A stretch of 7,725 nucleotides of DNA from Actinomycetota bacterium (GTDB taxonomy: Bacteria; Actinomycetota; Actinomycetes; Nanopelagicales; Nanopelagicaceae). The stretch is taken from positions 1-7,725 of the forward strand of contig RGYL01000030.1 in the NCBI GenBank assembly GCA_010032085.1. The letters are read 5' to 3'. Below the pieces are notes generated by a model, which saw only the letters and a list, made by a program, of their open reading frames with translations, had not been told where the DNA came from and made no database searches. This document shows positions 1 through 5,774 of the stretch, in pieces; the stretch's first letter is position 1; each line of letters opens with the position of its first letter. A program made the translations under genes and the position numbers.

Positions 1-26
1 TCCGGCTTACAGGGCGACTCTTCTTT
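1..26 (+). ncRNA. rnpB: 3' end of RNase P RNA (partial), left copy of a direct repeat
   Basis: The first bases (CCGGCTTACAG followed by GCGACTC) match the conserved 3' terminal part of bacterial type A RNase P RNA, where the CCGGCTTA block forms one strand of the catalytic-core helix P4 and the following GGCGACTC would close helix P1. The rest of the RNA would lie upstream of the window, so only the last few bases are seen. If correct, its 5' end should carry a strand complementary to GGCGACTCTTC. The same 26 bases recur exactly at 3156-3181 and diverge immediately afterwards. Identification is from memory of the family; a covariance-model hit with upstream sequence would settle it. Confidence 0.6.
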
Positions 27-42
27 CAAGTTTTCCATATTG

Positions 43-54
43 TAGAATTTTTTT
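43..54 (+). promoter_or_regulatory. -10 box for a leaderless transcript
   Basis: TAGAAT at 43-48 matches the sigma-70-type -10 consensus at five of six positions, and the predicted transcription start about 7 nt downstream falls on the GTG start codon at 55. There is no Shine-Dalgarno sequence in the T-rich stretch before that codon, so a leaderless mRNA explains the start. No convincing -35 box is visible. The promoter sits only 16 nt after the rnpB-like repeat. Confidence 0.5.
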
Positions 55-594
55 GTGGGAGATGGTGCTAATAAAATTGACTTCGCCTCAGAGTTGGCAA
101 TAGGAAAACCCAACTCGCTAGGCAACACACTGAACGTTGTAAAAGCAGTTGAGTCCAATTCAAGGCTATATTCCCAACTCTTGAAGTTGCTACTCCATGA
201 AGATTCCATCGTTGCAATGCGGGCAATGAACGCCACAAAACGTCTAATGCGTGCCAAAAAGGATTTCTTTGATCCTCAAAAAGAATCGCTTGTGAAGATT
301 TACTCAAAAAGCAAACACAATGTTGTAAGACTCGGATTGATAACTCTGTACTTTGATTTCGTCAAAGAATTCTCAGCCACTGACCTACAGAGCATCAAAA
401 CCCTAACCCTGAAGTGGATGACAGATACTGAAGATTGGATGATTCTTGCCCAAGGACTAAAGCTTCTTGAAAAATTAGCCAAGATTGATCCCAAGATCCA
501 GCCAGACTTAATCAAAGTAGCAACAGCTCTCGAGAAAGATTCGAGAAAAGCAGTCTCATCTAAAGCCAAGAAAGTCCTAATTGGCCTCGAATAA
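55..594 (+). CDS. HEAT-like helical repeat protein, function unknown
   Basis: Encodes 179 residues, rich in Leu, Lys and Ala, with a pattern of amphipathic helix pairs spaced about 33-38 residues apart (roughly residues 35-67, 74-106, 110-144 and 148-179). This is typical of HEAT/ARM alpha-solenoids, which usually act as protein- or nucleic-acid-binding scaffolds. There is no signal peptide or membrane segment, so it should be cytoplasmic and basic. The GTG start is the first possible start after an in-frame stop at 43-45 and fits a leaderless transcript; a TTG at 94 is an alternative. It converges on the MmpL gene with only 21 nt between the stop codons and no visible terminator. I do not recognise a specific family, so the function is not assigned; DNA-alkylation-repair-like solenoids are one possibility but the length is short. 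Confidence 0.75.
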   Translation: MGDGANKIDFASELAIGKPNSLGNTLNVVKAVESNSRLYSQLLKLLLHEDSIVAMRAMNATKRLMRAKKDFFDPQKESLVKIYSKSKHNVVRLGLITLYFDFVKEFSATDLQSIKTLTLKWMTDTEDWMILAQGLKLLEKLAKIDPKIQPDLIKVATALEKDSRKAVSSKAKKVLIGLE

Positions 595-615
595 TGGGGC
601 CACTCTTCACATGCA

Positions 616-2649
616 TCAAGAAGGTGCTTTGCCTGGCCACCAGAACTTTTCACCCAAGCGAATTCCAAGTGCAGGAACAATCACCGTTCGCACTAGCAGG
701 GTATCCAAGAGAACTCCCACGAATACGATCACTCCGATTTGTGTGAGAACAATGATTGGAAGCACTCCGAGGACGGCGAAAACTGATGCAAGCAAGATAC
801 CTGCACTAGTAATCACGCCACCCGTGCTAGAAAGCGCGCGAATGAAACCTTGTGAAATGCCATGAGTCTTAATCTCTTGCTTTGCTCGAGCTACTAGGAA
901 GATGTTGTAATCCACGCCGAGTGCCACAAGGAATAAGAAGGAAAGAAGCGGAACTCCCGCGTCCAGAGCTGGGAAGTTGAATAGACGGTCAAACAACTGC
1001 CATGAAATTCCCATACTTGCGGCATAGGTTGCAACCACTGTTAACAAGAGAACCATTGGTCCAACTATTGAACGCAGCAGCAGAATCAACACTGAGAACA
1101 CAAGCAAGAGAATCAAGGGCGCGATAACGAAAATATCTCGCTTCGCTGCGTCACTTGCATCTATCTCTTTGGCGATAGTTCCACCCACATATGTACTTGG
1201 AACATCCGACAAGATCTCACGAATGTTTTTTACCTCAGCGTAAGAAGCTTCGGATCCAGGTAAGTTCTTGAGAAGAACATCAACTTGGGTAATCGAATCG
1301 TTGGTCTTGCCTATCTCGACAATACTGCTTGAGTCTGCGCTCTTGATTTTCTCTACAACAGTGGAGACTGATGCGTTAGAGGTAATCACCTCGACTGGGC
1401 TTGTTACTCCAACAGGGAAGTACTTTCCAAGTTCTTCCTGGGCAGCTACTGACTCAGGCTTTTTCAAGAATGTTTCATTCTGTGAAAGCCCGGTAGTCAC
1501 GGATAGAAGTCCGAGTGCGGCAATAACCAGAGCTACTGATCCAGAAACTAGAACCCTAGTTGGGCGCTTGCTAATCAAGTTTCCAATACGACCCCAGATT
1601 CCAGCTTTTTCACCAGATAAAGTCTGGCCAACCTTTGGCACAAATGGCCAGAACAGTTTTCTTCCAAAGATCATGAGCGCTGATGGAAGAACTACTAGAG
1701 CAAATAGCAAAGCTATTGCAATGCCTATTGCCCCTGACATTCCGAGGCCACGAGTAGTTGGAGACAGTGATAGGAGAAGGACGGAAATACCCAGAATCAC
1801 TGTGGATGCCGCACTAACAATTGACTCTCTTACTTCGGATACCGCTCGGCGCATAGCTTCAACGCGACTTTGCACAAGCCGTAATTCATCGCGATAACGA
1901 GACACAAGTAGAAGGGCGTAGTTAGTTCCCGCACCAAAGACGAGAACGCTCAAAATTCCAGATCCTGCATCATCGACCGGAATTCCTAGAACTTCAGATG
2001 CCTTAAGCGCTGCTGTTACTGCAAGTCGATCCGCCAATCCAACAACAATCAAAGGTACTAGCCATAGAACAGGGCTTCGATATGTAATGAGCAAAAGGAG
2101 TGCAACTACTCCAGCTGTTGCTGCCAAGAGGCGAACATTTGCTCCATCAAAGACTTTTGAAATATCTGCTTGGAAACCTGCTCCGCCAGTTACTTTAAAT
2201 TCCATGGAGGGAGCTAGCGCTTTGTTGATCTCTTCTCTAACAACATCAATTTTCTCTGCAATTGCATCAGTGTCAGAAGTTGTAGCCAAAGGAAGAACTA
2301 TCAAAGCTGCCTTACCATCTTGAGAGATCTGGGCTGCGGCTACAGCACCGCCGAAAGCTTGATCTTTAATTGCGACCGTAAGGCTGTTTAGGTTTGCTAT
2401 TTCATTCTCATTAAGGGATGAGCCATCCTTCTTGGTGAAGAAAAGGATTGCTGGATTTACAGCATCACCCGGGAGTAGTTCTTGCTTCTCAACAACAATG
2501 GTGGACTGCTTTCCTTGGGGAAGTCCATCGGTTGCACCCGTTGCTGTGCTGGACTCACTTCCTGCAGATCCTAGAATCAGAATTGAGGAGAAGATAGAGA
2601 TGATTACAAGGATCCAGGAGCGTCGCGCTCCAATGAGAGTGTTGAGCAT
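616..2649 (-). CDS. MmpL/RND-family membrane transporter
   Basis: A 677-residue integral membrane protein with the duplicated architecture of MMPL proteins: TM1 (~11-30), a large extracytoplasmic loop (~31-172), TM2-6 (~172-328), then TM7 (~365-387), a second loop (~388-503) and TM8-12 (~506-662). The family is proton-driven and exports lipids, siderophores or hydrophobic drugs; the substrate cannot be read from the sequence. The proton-relay Asp-Tyr pair of the family is present in the second half (GVDYN, D580-Y581) but is Asn-Tyr in the first half (GTNYA, N243-Y244). Length fits the shorter actinobacterial MMPL/YdfJ-type group (~700 residues). The ATG at 2649 is supported by GAAAGG five bases upstream. 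It is divergent from the MarR gene, with a palindrome covering both promoters, so it is probably repressed by that regulator. Confidence 0.93.
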   Translation of the reverse strand: MLNTLIGARRSWILVIISIFSSILILGSAGSESSTATGATDGLPQGKQSTIVVEKQELLPGDAVNPAILFFTKKDGSSLNENEIANLNSLTVAIKDQAFGGAVAAAQISQDGKAALIVLPLATTSDTDAIAEKIDVVREEINKALAPSMEFKVTGGAGFQADISKVFDGANVRLLAATAGVVALLLLITYRSPVLWLVPLIVVGLADRLAVTAALKASEVLGIPVDDAGSGILSVLVFGAGTNYALLLVSRYRDELRLVQSRVEAMRRAVSEVRESIVSAASTVILGISVLLLSLSPTTRGLGMSGAIGIAIALLFALVVLPSALMIFGRKLFWPFVPKVGQTLSGEKAGIWGRIGNLISKRPTRVLVSGSVALVIAALGLLSVTTGLSQNETFLKKPESVAAQEELGKYFPVGVTSPVEVITSNASVSTVVEKIKSADSSSIVEIGKTNDSITQVDVLLKNLPGSEASYAEVKNIREILSDVPSTYVGGTIAKEIDASDAAKRDIFVIAPLILLLVFSVLILLLRSIVGPMVLLLTVVATYAASMGISWQLFDRLFNFPALDAGVPLLSFLFLVALGVDYNIFLVARAKQEIKTHGISQGFIRALSSTGGVITSAGILLASVFAVLGVLPIIVLTQIGVIVFVGVLLDTLLVRTVIVPALGIRLGEKFWWPGKAPS

Positions 2650-2656
2650 GGTTGCC

Positions 2657-2691
2657 TTTCGCTAATAAACTTAGTAATATTATTAGCGAAA
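2657..2691. promoter_or_regulatory. Probable MarR operator over divergent mmpL/marR promoters
   Basis: Perfect 11-bp inverted arms (TTTCGCTAATA at 2657-2667 and TATTAGCGAAA at 2681-2691) are separated by 13 bp, with an inner 8-bp palindrome TAATATTA at 2675-2682. The site occupies the whole gap between the two divergent genes. For marR, TTGCCT at 2652-2657 and TAATAT at 2675-2680 are 17 bp apart and place transcription start within a few bases of the ATG at 2691. For mmpL, TTGATT at 2702-2707 and TAATAA at 2680-2685 read on the minus strand with 16 bp between. Binding here would block both promoters, the usual autorepression arrangement of MarR regulators. Confidence 0.75.
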
Positions 2692-3152
2692 TGGGAAGTA
2701 AAATCAAATCTGCCAAAGCGCCGATTGCCGTGCCCAAAATGGAATCAGTGTGCATGGCGCTTCACACACTTCTTAATGAATCTCAGGAAGCTATGGCCCG
2801 CCTTTCGGCAGGTATGAGGATGAACCCACACGATGTTGAAGCTCTTAGGCACATCATGGACGCAGAGCTAACAGTCATAGATCTTGCGGGAAAACTCAGC
2901 GTTACTTCCGCTGCTGCCACTCAGATTCTCGACCGACTAGAGGATAGAGGTCACGTTCGGAGAATTGCACATAAAGATGATGGACGAAAGAAAGTATTGG
3001 TCGTCACTGAATCTGGGCAAAGGGAAGCCTTAATGGCTTTGCTACCAATGCTGGAATCTGTCAGCCAATTAGCGGGCTCGTTTACTGCAGCAGAGAAGAA
3101 AGTAATTACAAGATACCTTGAGGGCGCAACTCAAGCCGTGCGTAAGCTATAG
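2691..3152 (+). CDS. MarR-family transcriptional regulator
   Basis: A 153-residue protein with the winged helix-turn-helix of MarR regulators at about residues 45-110: a helix around HDVEALRHI, the HTH proper from LTVIDLAGKLSVTSAAATQI into the recognition helix and LEDRG, and the wing with DDGRKKVLVVTESG. Flanking helices (~15-42 and ~110-153) would form the dimer interface. MarR proteins usually repress neighbouring efflux genes and are released by small phenolic or hydrophobic ligands. The ATG at 2691 is preferred over the upstream in-frame TTG at 2652, because 2652 lies within the -35/operator region and ATG fits a near-leaderless transcript and the usual ~150-residue length. It is divergent from the MmpL gene and almost certainly controls it. 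The stop is followed after 3 nt by the rnpB-like repeat. Confidence 0.93.
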   Translation: MGSKIKSAKAPIAVPKMESVCMALHTLLNESQEAMARLSAGMRMNPHDVEALRHIMDAELTVIDLAGKLSVTSAAATQILDRLEDRGHVRRIAHKDDGRKKVLVVTESGQREALMALLPMLESVSQLAGSFTAAEKKVITRYLEGATQAVRKL

Positions 3153-3155
3153 ATA

Positions 3156-3181
3156 TCCGGCTTACAGGGCGACTCTTCTTT
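3156..3181 (+). repeat. Right copy of the 26-bp rnpB-like direct repeat (att-like)
   Basis: Identical over 26 bases to 1-26. The bases before it belong to the end of the MarR gene rather than to RNase P RNA, and the bases after it (from AGCTCTG) differ from those after the left copy. It is therefore a detached rnpB 3' end fragment, consistent with one end of an element integrated at that gene. An exact match of this length in unrelated intergenic DNA is very unlikely by chance. Confidence 0.85.
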
Positions 3182-3199
3182 AGCTCTGTATTAATGAAC

Positions 3200-3236
3200 A
3201 AAAAACGCCCGGCACAGTTGTTTCTGCACCGGGCGT
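3200..3236 (-). terminator. Intrinsic terminator of the repeat surface-protein gene
   Basis: On the minus strand the 8-bp stem ACGCCCGG/CCGGGCGT (3229-3236 with 3205-3212), extended by three pairs above a small internal loop, is followed by a run of five to six T. It lies 16 nt after the stop of the minus-strand gene ending at 3252. On the plus strand there is no T-run after the stem, so it does not look like an efficient terminator for marR. Confidence 0.88.
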
Positions 3237-3251
3237 CTCTCGCTCTCTAAA

Positions 3252-5663
3252 TTAAGGCAGAGTCGAGTGAATTGCGTTGTTCCAGTAATCCAAAAGGCTG
3301 GCAAGCGTTATATAGCTGGCACGATTCTGGGTTGCTAGAGCGTTATTGACTTGGGTGATGAGTCCAGCTGTCGAGGTCGCACCTGGGTAATAAATCCCGT
3401 AATAAGCCTCGTTAAGTAGCGCTGCAATAGCAGCTCTCATGAGTATCTGGAATCCACCACTTAGGTTGGAGCCACCTTGGTAACTCAATCCATCAATCAG
3501 ACGATCTTTGCCGTTTGGCTTAGATATATCCAAAACGCCTGACTGTAATAAAACAGAAGGAATTATGAAGACATCTTGAATGAATTGATTTGGTGTATAG
3601 CCACTAAGCCAGGATTGCTGATTGTTCTTCCAGAAACCGGGGGTCCGTCCGTACCAGCCATACGTAACAGTTGCAGTTGCGGTTGCGGTATCGGAGTTAA
3701 GTTCCGGATCTTGAGCAATTGCTGTCGCTGTGTTTGTGAAGGAATTTTCCCCAGTTGAAGCAGGTAAGACTCCTGTTAGTACGCACTCCCGATAGTTTCC
3801 GGGAGCAATTGATAGTCCAATTAATGCGCTACATGCAGGAGAAAGTGGAAACTTCGTGTCAGATAGAGAAGTGACCACAACAGTCTCTAGCCCAATATTG
3901 CTGATTCGTAGCGTGTAATCAACGTTCCCACCAGTCGCTGGGACTGTGCTTGGGTTTGCCGTCTTAGTTAATGAGATATCTGGGAGGATATCGACATTAA
4001 TTTCTGCGCTATCTGAATCGGATATTGTCGAAGTGCCTGTCGAAGCGTTCACCGTGACAACATTGGTGAAAGATGATTGCACAAGAGTTTTTGTACAGGT
4101 AAATGTGAATACCTCAGCTACCTGCATCGAAGCAAAAGCACGATTGCAATCAGGTGACAACGGGTCCGTTACGACGATATTTGATAGCGGTATGTTGCCA
4201 GTATTTGTGATGGTTATTGTGAAAGTTGCAATACCTCCCGCAATCACGGTCTGAGTATCAGGACTCTTTACAACATCAATCGATCCGGCAGCGCCGAAAT
4301 AGGTGCTTGTATCTGATTCCTGAACCATCATCGAGCCGTAAAAAGCAGTCGCAGTTCCGATATTGCTGTAAGGACCAGCTATCGCTGTTCCACTCGCAGT
4401 GCACTGAATCTCTTCAGTTGGCACCAAAGTGGTCTTCGGGCAAATAACTGTTACGCCTTGATTGTCAGTGACGGTCAAGGTATCCACGGTCACATTTGAG
4501 TTGTTCTTTACCTGGTATGTCCATACAACAGGGCTACCTGCGGTAATGGTTGGGCTATCTGATCCGTTAGTTCTCTTGTCCAAAGTAATGGAGAGCGAAT
4601 AGCCAAAATAGGTACTTGAGTCCTGCGCGGAAACATTTGTCTGCTCAAAGGTTCCATTCACTGTTCCAAGATTTCTATACCAACCAATCGTTGCTGTTCC
4701 GGAGCCAGTACATGTCATCTCTTCCGTAATAAGAAGTACTGTCTTTGGACAGGTAACCGTTACGCCTCGATCGTCTACAACTGAAATCCCACTGACTGTG
4801 ACATTTCCAGTGTTCTTAACGAGATAGGTCCAATTAACAGCAGCTCCAACTTGAATGTAAGGCGCCTCTTCACCATTTGTAAACTTCTTGAGTGTGAGAA
4901 TTGGATTGGCGCCAAAGTATGCGCTGGTGTCGCTTGCTGATGCCTGTAAAGCTCCGTAATTCGCAGTGACCGATCCGATGTTGGAGTAGTTTCCGATTCC
5001 GGCAAGACCTGAGGCAGTGCAAGTCATCGAGTCACCCTGAACCAATGAGGTAAAGGGACAATTTACGGTCAGGCCCTTATCGTCTGTGACAACGATATTC
5101 GAGAGTGTCACATTTCCTATGTTTGTGACGAAGTATTGCCATTCAATCGGCGTTAGGTAGATGATGGTTCCACCATCTTGACCATTTGTAGTCTTTTGAA
5201 TAGTTATTTTTGCGTCAATTCCATAATACTGACTTGCATCTTCGGCTGATACTACGGTGCCCTGGAAATTAGCTCGCGCCGTTCCAATGTTCTCGTAATA
5301 ACCCTTTGTGGCAACTCCCGTTGCGCTACAGGTCATGGCCTCTGAAATAGCCAAAGTATTTTTCGGGCATATTATGTTGCTTACTAAGTTGTCGGTTACG
5401 ACAACATCGTCTATCGCAACATTTCCGGTATTTGTTACTAAGTAAGTCCATGTAATCGAATCTCCTACAGGAATTTCTGCGATATCAAGCCCATTTGTCT
5501 TTTTGAGCAGTGTCATCGATGGTGCGGCGCCGAAGTAGGAGGAAGAGTCTGATGCTGTTACGGTTGTGGACTCAAAAATGGCAGAGACAGTTGCTGTATT
5601 TGAGTAAAAGCCTTTTATGGCTGAGCCATTTCCATCACAAGTAATTGACTGGCCCACAGCCAA
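3252..5663 (-). CDS. Downstream part of a split secreted DUF11-type repeat protein with C-terminal GFWKN domain
   Basis: An 803-residue frame if begun at the TTG at 5663, but the frame is open back to 5771 and is homologous to the repeats from about 5756, so the TTG is probably not a real start. It contains the end of one repeat (to residue 48), four full DUF11/DUF7507-like beta-sandwich repeats of 102-104 residues (starting near 49, 152, 255 and 357), two more divergent DUF11 units (461-560, 561-668) and a C-terminal domain from 669 beginning RTPGFWKN and containing AAIAALLNEA and VNNALATQNR, a domain seen at the end of many actinobacterial surface repeat proteins. Each main repeat has TNTGN/KNTGN-type and YFG landmarks and a Cys pair 13 residues apart. 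There is no signal peptide of its own; secretion would depend on the upstream part (5741-6895), which is in another frame. No LPXTG or membrane anchor is seen. Likely a broken gene or an assembly artefact. Confidence 0.85.
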   Translation of the reverse strand: MAVGQSITCDGNGSAIKGFYSNTATVSAIFESTTVTASDSSSYFGAAPSMTLLKKTNGLDIAEIPVGDSITWTYLVTNTGNVAIDDVVVTDNLVSNIICPKNTLAISEAMTCSATGVATKGYYENIGTARANFQGTVVSAEDASQYYGIDAKITIQKTTNGQDGGTIIYLTPIEWQYFVTNIGNVTLSNIVVTDDKGLTVNCPFTSLVQGDSMTCTASGLAGIGNYSNIGSVTANYGALQASASDTSAYFGANPILTLKKFTNGEEAPYIQVGAAVNWTYLVKNTGNVTVSGISVVDDRGVTVTCPKTVLLITEEMTCTGSGTATIGWYRNLGTVNGTFEQTNVSAQDSSTYFGYSLSITLDKRTNGSDSPTITAGSPVVWTYQVKNNSNVTVDTLTVTDNQGVTVICPKTTLVPTEEIQCTASGTAIAGPYSNIGTATAFYGSMMVQESDTSTYFGAAGSIDVVKSPDTQTVIAGGIATFTITITNTGNIPLSNIVVTDPLSPDCNRAFASMQVAEVFTFTCTKTLVQSSFTNVVTVNASTGTSTISDSDSAEINVDILPDISLTKTANPSTVPATGGNVDYTLRISNIGLETVVVTSLSDTKFPLSPACSALIGLSIAPGNYRECVLTGVLPASTGENSFTNTATAIAQDPELNSDTATATATVTYGWYGRTPGFWKNNQQSWLSGYTPNQFIQDVFIIPSVLLQSGVLDISKPNGKDRLIDGLSYQGGSNLSGGFQILMRAAIAALLNEAYYGIYYPGATSTAGLITQVNNALATQNRASYITLASLLDYWNNAIHSTLP
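4284..5519 (-). repeat. Four tandem ~309-bp DUF11/DUF7507-like repeat units
   Basis: Four consecutive protein-level repeats starting near 5519, 5210, 4901 and 4595 on the minus strand, of about 309, 309, 306 and 312 bp. Shared landmarks are K-TNG near the start, W(T/Q)Y..V.N.(G/S)N about 20 residues later, a C(P).....C pair 13 residues apart, Y.N(I/L)GT, and a closing S.YFG or SQYYG. The DNA has diverged between units, so these are old duplications, although stretches remain similar enough to confuse assembly. A fifth, 5'-truncated unit precedes them (about 5520-5756). Confidence 0.85.
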
Positions 5664-5740
5664 CGTTGTTGCTGGGCAGACAACAGTTACACCTTGGTCA
5701 TCAACTACTGAGATATTAGATAATGTGCGATTACCAGTGT

Positions 5741-5774
5741 TTACAAGTTGATAGGCGCTGCATCTGGTACATCA
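5741..5774 (-). other. Frame-breaking junction inside the surface-protein gene
   Basis: The upstream frame ends at TAA (5741-5743). The downstream frame begins after TGA (5772-5774) and becomes recognisable repeat sequence at YQLVNTGNRT. About 25-30 residues that precede this motif in every other repeat (the K-TNG...VG..V.WT part) are absent. The six bases CCTATC (minus strand, 5750-5755) lie exactly at the switch, and the same bases occur in the corresponding ACCTATC of another unit, so a deletion between short matches is a simple explanation. Confidence 0.6.

Larger units (their letters stand above)
27..3181. mobile_element. Candidate integrated island at the rnpB 3' end, no integrase seen
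   Basis: The segment is bracketed by an exact 26-bp direct repeat that resembles the 3' end of rnpB. The right copy begins 3 nt after the stop codon of the MarR gene and has no RNase P sequence before it, so it is a displaced fragment, as expected for the far end (attR-like) of an element that integrated at the 3' end of an RNA gene and restored that gene at its near end. The cargo is a HEAT-like protein, an MmpL transporter and a MarR regulator. No recombinase, relaxase or phage gene is present, so it would be a non-autonomous cassette or a decayed element, or the left boundary may lie further out than the window shows. Base composition does not look obviously different from the flank. Confidence 0.45.

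Noticed and set aside
1..26. tRNA or tmRNA 3' end as the repeated att-like sequence
   Set aside because: There is no TTCGAnTC T-arm motif and no CCA-type end; the CCGGCTTACAG block fits RNase P RNA better.
595..615. Terminator between the converging HEAT-like and MmpL genes
   Set aside because: The 21-nt gap contains no stem with a T-run on either strand.
300..680. A minus-strand open frame overlapping the HEAT-like gene and the MmpL end
   Set aside because: It overlaps two better-supported genes and reads as non-protein-like sequence; explained as a frame shadow.
1268..1897. A 209-codon plus-strand open frame opposite the MmpL gene
   Set aside because: It is antisense to a clear transporter gene, has low-complexity Ser/Thr/Arg composition, no promoter or ribosome binding site, and no recognisable domain.
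2652..2690. Upstream TTG start for the MarR gene
   Set aside because: It lies in the probable -35/operator region and would add 13 residues encoded by the palindrome; the ATG at 2691 fits the promoter position and family length.
4284..5756. CRISPR array or DNA-level satellite
   Set aside because: The periodicity is ~309 bp, within a coding frame, and reflects protein domains with diverged DNA rather than short repeats and spacers.
5741..5760. Programmed ribosomal frameshift joining the two parts of the surface protein
   Set aside because: No slippery heptamer is apparent, and about 25-30 expected repeat residues are missing, which a frameshift alone would not explain.
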